61,846 nucleotides of DNA from Paracoccus sp. UBA889 (GCA_002294185.1 DBFD01000005.1:1-61846); one strand, 5' to 3'; shown: positions 35,151 through 44,226, numbered from the stretch's first letter. The notes: generated from the sequence alone by a model not told the origin. Translations and numbers: made by a program.

Positions 35151-36460
35151 GGCCGCGCCGCCGCGATAGCGGCGCCGGCGCCATGCCCGCCGGCCTGAAC
35201 CCTGGCCGGCGCGGTCTTCCCCGCCGGCTGCCGCCAGGGCTGCCGCTTCAGATAGCCGACGAAATAGGCGATGGCGGTGATGATCGCGGCCCCCAGCAGG
35301 TTGACCAGCGCCACGCTGGCCAGGTTCCGGCCCAGAAGATCCAGCATCACCCCCAGCAGCCGCGCCAGCACCATCGACGACATGAACACCGCCAGCGATT
35401 GCTGCCCGACCTTGCGCACGACGCCGACGATCCCGTTTCGGAACCGCCCGCCAGACAGCCTTGCGCCGCCCGGCCCGGCCGCGATCCAGGCCAGATAGGC
35501 CAGCGCCAGGAAATGGACATAGCGCAGCAGCCCGAAATGGGTCTTGTCGATCAGGATTTTCCACTCGTCGCGCCACTCGCGCACGAAATCCGAGACGCCG
35601 ATGATCCGGAACCAGGCAAAGGGAACCGTCGCCACGATCACAACGATGGCCAGCGCGATCAGCCAGCCCCTGACAGGCGGCGCGGGCAGCCAGCCCGACA
35701 TGAAGGCAAAGCCGGTAAAGAACACGAGCTGCCAGGCGAAGGGGTCAAAGAACCATTGCCGGTCGCTGGGGGGCTGGAACCACAATTCCGCCGGCAGTCC
35801 GACCCCCTTGAGCGAACCCGCCATCCACAGCGCCACCGAGGCCGCCATTGCCAGCGCGACGTGAATCCGCGCCAGCCCGATGATCACGGGGATCAGCGCC
35901 AGAATGACCAGATACATCGGCAGGATGTCGAAGTAATTGGGCACATAGGTCAGCGTCAGCAACCCGACCAGATTCGGCCCCGGATCGTTCAGGAACGGAT
36001 AAAGGTTCAGCGCGCCGACGTAATCCCTTTCGAACCAGCCGGTCATGTTCAGCGCCACCATGCAGAACAGCGTGACCACGAAAACCCCGATATGGGCCCA
36101 ATAGACCTGCCAGACCCGGTGTGCGACACGCAATGCGCCCAGTGCCATCCCGGCCCGGGCGAAAACCGCGCCGAAGGCCATGGCCGAGGCCATGCCCGAC
36201 GAGAAGACAAAGATCTCGGTCGCGTCCGAAAAGCCGAAACGGGCGGGAATCCACAGGGTCCAGGGATTGCCGGGGATATGGGCGATCAGGATGATATACA
36301 TCCCGAGGCCGCGAAAGAAATCCAGCCGTGGATCGCGCGCCCTGGCCGGCGTGCCGGACAGGGCCAGCGCCTGCGAACGGTCGGCATCGGCGGAACCCGC
36401 GGACGGGGTGGCGGGCCGGGCGGCGGGCTGGATGGCAGCGGCAGGCGGCGGGGCGGTCAT
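35147..36460 (-). CDS. OpgC-domain membrane acyltransferase
   Basis: 437 aa. After a 40-residue polar leader comes DPRLDFFRGLGMYIILIAHIPGNP, then FSDATEIFVFSSGMASAMAFG, and about ten TM helices, the OpgC_C fold that transfers succinyl or other acyl groups to periplasmic glucans. A proline-rich tail follows. No opgG/opgH is nearby, so its acceptor may differ from osmoregulated glucans. It is coupled to a secreted esterase, an acylation/deacylation pair. Confidence 0.87.
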   Translation of the reverse strand: MTAPPPAAAIQPAARPATPSAGSADADRSQALALSGTPARARDPRLDFFRGLGMYIILIAHIPGNPWTLWIPARFGFSDATEIFVFSSGMASAMAFGAVFARAGMALGALRVAHRVWQVYWAHIGVFVVTLFCMVALNMTGWFERDYVGALNLYPFLNDPGPNLVGLLTLTYVPNYFDILPMYLVILALIPVIIGLARIHVALAMAASVALWMAGSLKGVGLPAELWFQPPSDRQWFFDPFAWQLVFFTGFAFMSGWLPAPPVRGWLIALAIVVIVATVPFAWFRIIGVSDFVREWRDEWKILIDKTHFGLLRYVHFLALAYLAWIAAGPGGARLSGGRFRNGIVGVVRKVGQQSLAVFMSSMVLARLLGVMLDLLGRNLASVALVNLLGAAIITAIAYFVGYLKRQPWRQPAGKTAPARVQAGGHGAGAAIAAARP

Positions 36461-36509
36461 GGTCGGGATTCTCCGTCGGATGTCGGATGGCCGGGCGGCG
36501 GCGGCGCGG

Positions 36510-37856
36510 TCAGACCGCCCGTTCGCGCGCGGCGTTCAGCAGATCCAGCCTGCGCCGGGTATAGCCATCCTCGAAGCCTCCGCGCAATCGGCGGCGTTCG
36601 TGCAGCATCTGTTCGGCCGCATCCGGATAGCCGCCCAGAAGCGCCGATTCGATCGTCAGCCGGGTGAACACGTCGCGCTGCGCATGGCTGCCGCCGATCC
36701 GTTGCAATTCCGGCGCGGCGCCGCGCAGGTTCAGCCAGGCGCGTGCGTAGCTGCCGCTGCCGAAGGCCTGGAGGCCGGCCGCGATCCGCTGCCCCGGATC
36801 GGCAAGAATCGCCGCCGCCTCGCCCTCGCTCGCACGGGCGCTGGCCATGCGCGCGACCAGCCCGGCCGCGGCCTCGTCGCGCCCGCCGCCGATCAGCGAC
36901 AGCAGATAATGCAGGTCGGCGAAGGCCAGGCTGCCATCGCTGGAACGTTTTTCGGACAGATCGGCCAGTTCGTCCCAGCGGCGGCCGACATCGACGCCCT
37001 CGATCTCCAGCCGCGACAGCAGCGAGGCCGCGTTCGAGATGTCGCGGTAATCGTCGGTCCGCTCGGACCGGACCTCGCGGTCGTACAGATCCAGCGCGGC
37101 GTCGAAATCGCCCAGATCCAGATACATCAGCGCCCGGTGCCACCAGACATGGAAGCGGAAATTGTTGCAATGCGCCCAGGACGATTCGCGTCCCGTCAGC
37201 CAATCCAGCCCCTCGCGCGCGCGTCCCGTGCTGTCATGGACATGGGCCACCGCGTGCAGCCCCCAGGCATCGTCCGGAGCCAGGTCCACCCCGTGCTTTC
37301 CGGCCGCCTCGGCGGCGGCGTATTCGCCGGTCTCTTCCAGCGTGAAGGCATGGCAGCCCAGCAGATAGCCGCGCGCCGGGTGATCTTCCCAGTGTGGCAG
37401 CACCGCCTCGACCGAGCGGCGCATCGCCTGCGGGCGGCCCATGATGAAATGGATCGCGTGGACCAGCTTCATCGCCAGCGCGTCGCGCGGATGGTCGTCC
37501 AGGATCTGCTGGACCCGCGCGGCGGCGGCCGAGGGCCGGCCCGACAGCCAAAGTTCCAGCGCCGCGACATAGCCCGCCTCGCGCGGGGTCGGCGGGCGGC
37601 GTCGGGCGGCGGTCCGCGCCCGCGCCATTGCCTCGTGGGCGGTCTGCGTCATCTCGGCACGGCCCAGCATCAGGCAGGACAGGCCCCGGATCGCCTGGGC
37701 CAGCGCAAAGTCGCCGTCGGCCGCGATTACCGCGTTCAGATCGTCTCCGGTGGCGGCTGAATGGGACAGGATGCCGCGGATCACGCGATCCCACAGCGGC
37801 ACCAGCCGCGCGTCGGTCGTGACGTCCATTCCCGACAGGTCCGTCATCGATGCCAT
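36510..37856 (-). CDS. Tetratricopeptide repeat protein (TTC38 family)
   Basis: A 448-aa helical-repeat protein with AGGAGG 5-6 nt before the ATG. Repeated helix pairs are seen throughout (AQAIRGLSCLMLGRAEM, EAGYVAALELWLSGRPSAA, AMKLVHAIHFIMGRPQAM, WGLHAVAHVHDSTGRAREGL). The length and the HAVAHVHDS...GL block match the TTC38 family shared by bacteria and eukaryotes. It has no catalytic domain, no signal peptide and no membrane segment. Function is unknown. It lies alone between the OpgC gene and a divergent YeeE gene. Confidence 0.85.
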   Translation of the reverse strand: MASMTDLSGMDVTTDARLVPLWDRVIRGILSHSAATGDDLNAVIAADGDFALAQAIRGLSCLMLGRAEMTQTAHEAMARARTAARRRPPTPREAGYVAALELWLSGRPSAAAARVQQILDDHPRDALAMKLVHAIHFIMGRPQAMRRSVEAVLPHWEDHPARGYLLGCHAFTLEETGEYAAAEAAGKHGVDLAPDDAWGLHAVAHVHDSTGRAREGLDWLTGRESSWAHCNNFRFHVWWHRALMYLDLGDFDAALDLYDREVRSERTDDYRDISNAASLLSRLEIEGVDVGRRWDELADLSEKRSSDGSLAFADLHYLLSLIGGGRDEAAAGLVARMASARASEGEAAAILADPGQRIAAGLQAFGSGSYARAWLNLRGAAPELQRIGGSHAQRDVFTRLTIESALLGGYPDAAEQMLHERRRLRGGFEDGYTRRRLDLLNAARERAV

Positions 37857-38037
37857 GCTGGCCTCCTGTGATCAAAATCGCGCGTGGCTGGCGCCTGAGG
37901 CCCGGCAACCCCTTTGCATGACACCGCATCCGGGGTTCTATACGAACACCGCCGCCGGAATGTTACAGTTTTTGTCATACAGGGGGCGAACCACTTGCGG
38001 ACGGCGGCAAGAAGCCGCCCCCCGGGGGACAGGCGCC

Positions 38038-39186
38038 ATGCCCAACAAGACCCCACTTCTGCTGTCCATCCTGGCGCTGGCCGCGCTGCTGGCTTCGCAG
38101 GCGATGATGGGGCGGGCCGCGGGCATGGGCGCGGCGCTGGCCGGGTTTCTGGGCGGCTTTGCCTTCTATCACGCAGCCTTCGGCTTTGCCGGAGGCTGGC
38201 GGCGCTGTCTGACACAGGGCGACGGCAGCGGCGTCCGCGCGCAGGTGCTGCTTCTGGCGCTGATCCTGCCGGTCAGCCTGACGCTGATTGCCCTCGGCGG
38301 CGCCTCGGGCTGGGTCGTGCCGGTCGGGGTCGGGTTCCTGGCGGGGGCCGCGATCTTCGGCATCGGCATGGCGCTGGCGGGCAGCTGCGCCTCGGGGACC
38401 CTGTTTGTGGCGGGGGGCGGCAATACGCGGATGCTCGTGACTCTGGCCTTCTTCATCGCCGGATCGCTGCTGGGCACCGCCCATGTGCCGTTCTGGCTGT
38501 CGCTGCCGCGCCTGCCGGCATTGTCGCTGCCGGCAACCTTCGGCACCCCCGGCGCCATTGCCATCAGCCTGGGCCTTTGCGCCGCGCTGGCCTGGCTCAG
38601 CCGCCTGCCCGAGCGCAGCCGCCCCATCCCGGCGTCACGGTCCGTGCCGCCGTTCCGCCTGCTGCGAGGCCCCTGGCCGGCCTGGTTCGGGGCGCTGGTC
38701 CTGGCCATCGCGGCCCTGGGCATGTTTCTGAGCCTGCACCGGCCCTGGGGCGTGACCGAGGCTTTCGCGCTGTGGGGGGCCAAGATCTATCAGGCCCTGG
38801 GGTTTTCGGTCGCGGACTGGCCCTATTGGTCGGGCGGGCGGCGCGCGCAGCTGACGCAGCCGGTGCTGGCCCATGCCACATCGGTCACCAATCTCGCATT
38901 GATCGCGGGGGCGATGGCGGCGGCCTCGCTGGCGGGGCGGTTCCGTCCGGTCTGGACCGTCTCGGGGCGGGAGGTCGCCACCGCGGCACTGGGCGGGCTG
39001 GCGATGGGCTATGGTGCGCGGTTGTCCTCGGGCTGCAATATCGGCGCGCTGATGGGCGGCGTCACCTCGGGCAGCCTGCATGGCTGGGTTTGGGCGGTGG
39101 CGGCCTTTGCGGGCTATGCGCTGATGCTGCGATGGCGGCTGCCGGGCAGGCGGGGCGATGCGCGGGTTCAGAACGCGCCGTCATAG
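38038..39186 (+). CDS. YeeE/YedE family transporter (thiosulfate/sulfur-compound uptake type)
   Basis: A 382-aa polytopic membrane protein with about ten TM helices. Conserved cysteine loops are seen twice, LAGSCASGTLFVAGGG and SSGCNIGALMGG, in the places where TsuA binds thiosulfate through cysteine relays. No TusA-like gene accompanies it. Its 3' end overlaps the convergent ThDP-enzyme gene by 19 nt. A strong start context is not obvious, but the frame before MPNKTPLLLSILALAA is not protein-like. Confidence 0.86.
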   Translation: MPNKTPLLLSILALAALLASQAMMGRAAGMGAALAGFLGGFAFYHAAFGFAGGWRRCLTQGDGSGVRAQVLLLALILPVSLTLIALGGASGWVVPVGVGFLAGAAIFGIGMALAGSCASGTLFVAGGGNTRMLVTLAFFIAGSLLGTAHVPFWLSLPRLPALSLPATFGTPGAIAISLGLCAALAWLSRLPERSRPIPASRSVPPFRLLRGPWPAWFGALVLAIAALGMFLSLHRPWGVTEAFALWGAKIYQALGFSVADWPYWSGGRRAQLTQPVLAHATSVTNLALIAGAMAAASLAGRFRPVWTVSGREVATAALGGLAMGYGARLSSGCNIGALMGGVTSGSLHGWVWAVAAFAGYALMLRWRLPGRRGDARVQNAPS

Positions 39187-40781
39187 GCGCGCGGCCCGAT
39201 CCGCAGCGCCAGCAGGCTGAAATGGTCGCGGTCCAGCGCGGCGCGGGTCTGGACCTCCAGCGTGTCTTCGTCCTCGATCCAGGCGCCATGGCCGCCAAAG
39301 GCACGGGCCAGCGCCGGAAAATCGGTCCGGCCCGCGAAATCGACGCCCAGATTGCCGCGCTGGCTGGCGCGCTGTTTCATCTCGATCAGCGACAGGCTGC
39401 CATCGACCAGCACGCACAGGATCACCGGCAGGCCCAGATCGCGCAGGCTGGCCAGGTCGCCGGCGCCCATCTCCAGCCCGCCATCGCCCAGGATCGCCAG
39501 AACCGGCGTATCCGGCCGGCCCAGTTTCGCCCCCGCCGCCAGCGGCAGCGCGCAGGCCATGGTGCAAAGCGCGCTGGATTGCAGCATCAGCCGCGGCGCC
39601 GGACAGGTCCAGATCTGGCTGGCGAGAATCCGGTGCGCGCCCGAATCCGCCGTCACCACCGTTTCGGGTGGCAGCAGCTGCCGCAGCCTTTGGAACGCCC
39701 GATGCGGCCCCCAGCCCGGCGGCGGATCGAAGGCGCGCTCCAGCGCCCTGCGCGCCTGTCCCGGCGCCCCGTCAGGCCAGCGTGGCGTGGCCACGTCGTG
39801 GCGCAGCGCGGCCAGCGTCGGTGCGATGGCACCGATCAGCAATTCGTCGATGCGGTGCATCCCGTGGCCGCGCGCGACCGGGGTGATCTCGATCGCGGTC
39901 TGGTCGGGCCGCCAGGGGTCGCGCCAGCCGGCCCGCATCTCGATCGGGTCATAGCCGGCCATCACGATCACATCGGCCTGTGCGATCAGCGGCATCAGCA
40001 CCCGGTCGGCGCGCGGCGACAGCCCGGCCCCGCCCAGCGACAGCGGATCGGCCTCGTCCATCAGGCCCTTGCCCTTGTAGCTGGTGATCAGCGGCACGCC
40101 GTGGGCGCGGCAGAAATCGGCAATGGTCGGGCCCGCGCCTTCGTTCACCGCATCGACCCCGGCGATCATCAGCGGCCGCATCGCCCCCGCCAGCGCAGCC
40201 TGCGCCCGCGCCAGCGAGGATGCATCCGGCAGGCCGGGGCGGGCGGGCGGAATCGTTGCGGCTCGGGCCTCGTCGCCGGGGTTCTCGGCCACGCCGATGG
40301 GCACATCGACATGAACCGGGCCGGGCTGGCCGCTGGTCGCGATGGCGATGGCCTTGGCGATCACCGCGCCCACCGCACCCTGATGCAGGCGAAAGCTGGC
40401 CTTGACCACCGGACGCAGCAGCGCCTGATGATCGAGGACCTGATGGGTATAGCTTTCGGCCTCGGCGGCATCGACGCAGCCGGTCAGAACGATCAGCGGC
40501 ACCCGGTCCTGCATCGCGTTGGCGATGACATTGACCGCATTGGCGACCCCGGGCCCCAGGGTCGCCACCAGCACCGGCAGATCGCCGGTCATGTGCCAAT
40601 GCCCCTCGGCGAAGAAGCCGCCGGCATTCTCGTGCCGGACCAGCGTGAAGCCCACGCCCGCGCGGTCCAGCGCCTCGATCAGGGCCAGGACCTCGCCGCC
40701 CGGCACGCCGAAGGCGCGGCTGGCGCCCGCCCCGGCCAGGGCCGCGCCGATGATGTCGGCGCCTGTCGCGGGTCCGGTCAC
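39168..40781 (-). CDS. Thiamine-diphosphate-dependent enzyme (acetolactate synthase-like)
   Basis: A 537-aa protein starting at a GTG that overlaps the CoA-transferase stop (GTGA). The three domains of the POX/ALS fold are present: the N-terminal PYR domain with catalytic Glu in RHENAGGFFAEG, a central domain (SSLARAQAALAGA), and the PP domain with GDGGLEMGAGDLASL for Mg-ThDP. The usual Asn after it is Asp in VLVDGSLSLIEMKQ. Substrate is unknown: the family includes acetolactate synthase, 5-guanidino-2-oxopentanoate decarboxylase and oxalyl-CoA decarboxylase. Coupling to a class III CoA-transferase suggests a 2-oxoacid or acyl-CoA substrate. Confidence 0.87.
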   Translation of the reverse strand: MTGPATGADIIGAALAGAGASRAFGVPGGEVLALIEALDRAGVGFTLVRHENAGGFFAEGHWHMTGDLPVLVATLGPGVANAVNVIANAMQDRVPLIVLTGCVDAAEAESYTHQVLDHQALLRPVVKASFRLHQGAVGAVIAKAIAIATSGQPGPVHVDVPIGVAENPGDEARAATIPPARPGLPDASSLARAQAALAGAMRPLMIAGVDAVNEGAGPTIADFCRAHGVPLITSYKGKGLMDEADPLSLGGAGLSPRADRVLMPLIAQADVIVMAGYDPIEMRAGWRDPWRPDQTAIEITPVARGHGMHRIDELLIGAIAPTLAALRHDVATPRWPDGAPGQARRALERAFDPPPGWGPHRAFQRLRQLLPPETVVTADSGAHRILASQIWTCPAPRLMLQSSALCTMACALPLAAGAKLGRPDTPVLAILGDGGLEMGAGDLASLRDLGLPVILCVLVDGSLSLIEMKQRASQRGNLGVDFAGRTDFPALARAFGGHGAWIEDEDTLEVQTRAALDRDHFSLLALRIGPRAYDGAF

Positions 40782-42028
40782 GGCGCTGATGCGGGCGAGG
40801 GCAGCCCGATCGCCCCGGACGCTTCCAGATCGCGCAGTTCCTCGGCGTCCAGATCCAGATGCCGGCCCAGAACCTCGGCCGTGTGCTGGCCCAACAGCGG
40901 CGGTGCGTTGCCATAGCGGACCGGCGTGTCGCTGAATTTCAGCGGATTGCCGATCAGCTCGACCGCGCCGGCGCCCGCCAGCGGATGCGGCAGGCTGATG
41001 CGCATCTCGCGCGCGGCAACCTGCGGACCTTCGAAGACCTGCCGCAGGTCGTTCACCGGCCCGCAGGGCACGCCGATCGACGCCATCCTGTCCAGCCAGT
41101 CGGCCCGGCTGCGGATCCGGGTCAGCGCCTCGATCCGCGGAATCAGCTGGTCGCGATGGGTCACGCGGGCGGTGTTGGTGGCAAAGCGCGGATCCTCGGC
41201 CATGGCGGGATCGCCCGCCTCGGCGGCAAAGCGGCGGAACTGCGCGTCATTGCCCACCGCCAGGATGAAATCCCCGTCAGAAGCCGGAAAGCTGCCATAG
41301 GGCACGATGGTCGGATGGTCGTTGCCGCGCCGCGGCGGCACCTTTCCGTCGGTCAGATAGCCGACGCCCTGGTTGATCAGCCAGGCCACCTGCGTGTCGA
41401 ACAGGCTCAGGTCGATATGCTGGCCGCGCCCGGTGCGGTGGCGGGCCTGCAAGGCCGCCAGAATGCCGCTGAGCGCATACATGCCGCACATCACATCGGC
41501 CACGCCGACGCCCACCTTCAGTGGCCGGCCATCGGCCTCGCCGGTCAGGCTCATGATCCCGGCCTCGCCCTGGATCAGGAAATCGTATCCCGCCCGCGCC
41601 GCGTTCGGCCCGGTCTGGCCGAAGCCGGTGATGGAACAATAGATCAGCCGTGGATTGCGCCGCGACAGGCTGGCGAAATCCAGCCCGTAGCGCGCCGTGT
41701 CGCCGGTCTTGAGGTTCTCGACCAGGATGTCGGCGCGTTCGGCCAGCCGCCCGATCAGCGCCTGGCCCTCGGGCGTGGCGATGTCGATGGCGACCGATTG
41801 CTTGCCGCGATTGGCGCAAAGGTAATAGGCGCTTTCGCCGGTTGCCGTGCCATCCGCGCCGGTGACGAAGGGCGGACCCCATTTGCGGGTGTCATCACCC
41901 ATGCCGGGGCGTTCGATCTTGATCACCTCGGCGCCCAGATCGGCCAGCGCCTGAGTGGCCGTCGGCCCCGCCAGGATCCGCGACATGTCCAGAACCGTGA
42001 TCCCGTCCAGCGGAGCTTCAGACGACAT
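40778..42028 (-). CDS. Class III CoA-transferase (CaiB/BaiF)
   Basis: A 416-aa enzyme starting MSSEAPLDGITVLDMSRILAGP. The N-terminal motif LADLGAEVIKIERPGMGDDTR, NRGKQSVAIDIATPEG, and the catalytic Asp in VGVGVADVMCGMYALSGI identify the family that moves CoA between carboxylic acids through an Asp anhydride. It is upstream of and coupled to the ThDP enzyme. The pair is reminiscent of formyl-CoA transferase plus oxalyl-CoA decarboxylase, but the ThDP partner is not clearly that enzyme. Confidence 0.9.
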   Translation of the reverse strand: MSSEAPLDGITVLDMSRILAGPTATQALADLGAEVIKIERPGMGDDTRKWGPPFVTGADGTATGESAYYLCANRGKQSVAIDIATPEGQALIGRLAERADILVENLKTGDTARYGLDFASLSRRNPRLIYCSITGFGQTGPNAARAGYDFLIQGEAGIMSLTGEADGRPLKVGVGVADVMCGMYALSGILAALQARHRTGRGQHIDLSLFDTQVAWLINQGVGYLTDGKVPPRRGNDHPTIVPYGSFPASDGDFILAVGNDAQFRRFAAEAGDPAMAEDPRFATNTARVTHRDQLIPRIEALTRIRSRADWLDRMASIGVPCGPVNDLRQVFEGPQVAAREMRISLPHPLAGAGAVELIGNPLKFSDTPVRYGNAPPLLGQHTAEVLGRHLDLDAEELRDLEASGAIGLPSPASAP

Positions 42029-42072
42029 CGGCAGATCTCCCCCACCCTGATGGCGGCATCCGCGCGGCCCGT

Positions 42073-42588
42073 TCAGGCCCGCTGCATCAGCCGCATCACC
42101 GCAACCAGCACGATGCCGTAAAGGACGTGGCCGACCAGCGCAACCCAGGTGATCCCGGTGAAGTTCAGGAAGAAGGGCAGCCCGGCAATCGCGGTGATGC
42201 CGCCGATGGCAAAGACCCACAGCCCGAATCCGTAGACGGCCGAGGCCAGCAGCGCCCCGCCCCGGCCGCCGGTGACGGCGTTCCAGACCGGGCGGAACAC
42301 GAACAGCCAGCCGATCGGATAGCCCAGCAGTCCGACGCCGTAGAAATGCACGAAATATCCCGCGAAATCGCCATTGGGCAGGCCCAGACGGCCCAGCAGG
42401 CTTTTGGCCAGCCCGTGCGGCGACAACGCCGCCAGACCCAGTCCCGGACTGATCAATTGGCCCCACAGGTCGAAGGCCATGGTGGCCACCACGCCCGCGA
42501 TCATCATCATCCCCAGGGTGCGGGCGTTCAGCGGCGGCCAACCGGTTCCGGTGTCGCCGGTGACGGTCTGGATGTCGGGCATGGTCAT
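42073..42588 (-). CDS. Small polytopic membrane protein of unknown function
   Basis: 171 aa with four to five TM helices (MMMIAGVVATMAFDLWGQLI, FYGVGLLGYPIGWLFVF, LLASAVYGFGLWVFAIGG, ALVGHVLYGIVLVAVM). AAGGAC lies before the ATG. Small histidine/aspartate-containing TM proteins of this shape are common in Rhodobacteraceae but I recognise no named family. It follows a YHS-domain protein gene by 46 nt on the same strand and may share its transcript. Confidence 0.72.
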   Translation of the reverse strand: MTMPDIQTVTGDTGTGWPPLNARTLGMMMIAGVVATMAFDLWGQLISPGLGLAALSPHGLAKSLLGRLGLPNGDFAGYFVHFYGVGLLGYPIGWLFVFRPVWNAVTGGRGGALLASAVYGFGLWVFAIGGITAIAGLPFFLNFTGITWVALVGHVLYGIVLVAVMRLMQRA

Positions 42589-42634
42589 GGTCTTGTCCTT
42601 TCCTGTGCTGCGCTGCGAAGGGCGCGGACAGCGG

Positions 42635-43174
42635 TTACCGACCTGCCTGCGGCTCATCGGGGGTGAAATCGGGTATCGCGCGGTCCGAGGCTTTCGCGGG
42701 CTCGATCGCCGGCCAGTTTTCCTCGGCGATGGCGATGTTGCCGGGGATGTCCGCCTGCCAGAGCCCGGCGACGTCCGGGGTGATGTTCAGATACAGCCTG
42801 TCATCGACGATGCGCCACAGATCGGGGTTGCCCGGAACCTTGTTGCCCCTGGCGACGCCATAGGCGCAATGTCCGTCATATCGGGGCGCGTAGCGGGCCG
42901 GGTCGGTCAGGAACCGGTCGCGGTTGGCGGCTGTGGCAAAGGCGAAGACGGCACCGTTGTATTCGGCGGTGATGTCGCGGCGCCCTGGCACGGCCCGGGG
43001 CTGGGGCCGGCCCGCCGGCACCTGTTCCAGATCGCGGTAGGCCACGACATCATAGCCCGAAACGGCAAGTCCCGTCGCGTCCACATATTGCTCGCCGGCA
43101 AGGGCCGCCGCCGGCTTCAGCATCAGGGGCGTCAGCATCAGGACCAGCGCGGCCATCAGATGGATCGGTTTCAT
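42635..43174 (-). CDS. Secreted YHS-domain protein
   Basis: A 179-aa protein with a signal peptide (MALVLMLTPLMLKPAAALA region). The YHS-type core is VSGYDVVAYRDL, EYNGAVFAFATAANRDRFLTDP and YDGHCAYGVARGNKVPGNPD, ending in WRIVDDRLYLN. The domain is linked to metal binding, mainly copper or similar ions, in the periplasm. The His-Cys pair in GHCAYG may be the site. It precedes a small membrane protein gene. Function is otherwise unknown. Confidence 0.87.
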   Translation of the reverse strand: MKPIHLMAALVLMLTPLMLKPAAALAGEQYVDATGLAVSGYDVVAYRDLEQVPAGRPQPRAVPGRRDITAEYNGAVFAFATAANRDRFLTDPARYAPRYDGHCAYGVARGNKVPGNPDLWRIVDDRLYLNITPDVAGLWQADIPGNIAIAEENWPAIEPAKASDRAIPDFTPDEPQAGR

Positions 43175-43358
43175 GCGGCACCTCCGGAATGGCGCGGTCG
43201 CTTTCGCCGACCGCCATATCCGCCATTACGCGGGCCGGACCCCGGACGTTACGGCACGCGACGGCGCTTTTTCGAAGGACAGGCGGATTGCGCAGCAAAT
43301 CCCGCGCTGTCGCGCAGAAGATCTGCATTCTCGGACACGGCTCTGGAAAGCGCCCGCA

Positions 43359-44213
43359 TCAGCGGTAGAGCACGACGGGCACCTTGCACGATCGGATCAT
43401 CTGGGTGGTGGTCGAGCCGATCATCAGGCTGCGGATGCGGCTGTGGCCATAGGCGCCCATGACCAGCAGATCGAATTCCTCATCGGCGATGATCTGCGGC
43501 AATGCGGTTTCGGGCTCGCCCCGGACGAAGCGCGCCTCGGCCTTCCGGCCCGCGTCTTCCAGCACGGCCTGAGCAGCCTCGATCCGGGCCTGGGCGGCGG
43601 GGCCGGGTTCGGACACCGTGATCAGGCTGATCGCCAGGTCGCGATACAGCGGACTGTCGGCGACATGGCGGACAGCCTTCATCGCCGAATCGCCGCCGTC
43701 GAAGGCGATTATCGTGCGGGCGATGGGTCGGAAGGCGCGCGAGGCAACCAGAACCGGCTTGCGGCTGACCCGCGCGATCCGTTCCAGATTCGAGCCCAGG
43801 TGACCCTTGGCGAAATCCGCCGCCACACCGCGCTTGCCGATGACGATGGCGCGGGCCTCGGGCTCCAGCTTGGCGACGGTTTCGATCAGGTCGCCGTGCA
43901 GCAGGCGGGTCCGGACCTCGGTCGCGCCACTCTGGCGGGCCAGTTCGGCCGCATCCTCCAGCATGGCCCGGCCCTGCCGCGTCGCCAGTTTCGACCGCTG
44001 CGCATCCAGTTCGGCCAGTTCCTCGAGCAGCCGGGTCCGCGCACCCAGCCGGATCGCGCCGGACAGATCCTGCGGAACGGCCCCCTCGCGGCGGCCAAGG
44101 ACGTGCAGCAGGTCCACCGGCGCGCCGGTCCGGGCCGAAACCCAGGCCGCATGTTCGCAGACCGAGGCCGCATAGCTCGAGCCGTCGATCAGCGCCACGA
44201 TCGGGTTGGTCAT
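43359..44213 (-). CDS. Universal stress protein (two tandem UspA domains)
   Basis: 284 aa. The N-terminal domain opens IVALIDGSSYAASVCEHA and continues DLLHVLGRREG; the second begins TIIAFDGGDSAMKAVRHVA. The nucleotide loop of the second domain is VMGAYGHSRIRSLMIGSTT. It follows the SulP transporter gene by 13 nt on the same strand; SulP-UspA pairs are common, suggesting a regulatory partner for the transporter. Confidence 0.92.
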   Translation of the reverse strand: MTNPIVALIDGSSYAASVCEHAAWVSARTGAPVDLLHVLGRREGAVPQDLSGAIRLGARTRLLEELAELDAQRSKLATRQGRAMLEDAAELARQSGATEVRTRLLHGDLIETVAKLEPEARAIVIGKRGVAADFAKGHLGSNLERIARVSRKPVLVASRAFRPIARTIIAFDGGDSAMKAVRHVADSPLYRDLAISLITVSEPGPAAQARIEAAQAVLEDAGRKAEARFVRGEPETALPQIIADEEFDLLVMGAYGHSRIRSLMIGSTTTQMIRSCKVPVVLYR

Positions 44214-44226
44214 CGGAAGCGTCTCC

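Noticed and set aside
35183-36667. Plus-strand frame of nearly 500 codons opposite the OpgC-like gene
   Set aside because: Rich in Gln, Asp and His repeats typical of an antisense of a membrane protein; no start context or domain.
37914-40916. Plus-strand open frame of about 1000 codons
   Set aside because: It is the shadow of the YeeE gene in another frame and of the ThDP-enzyme gene on the opposite strand; the translation is Arg/Gly/Ala-rich with no domain.
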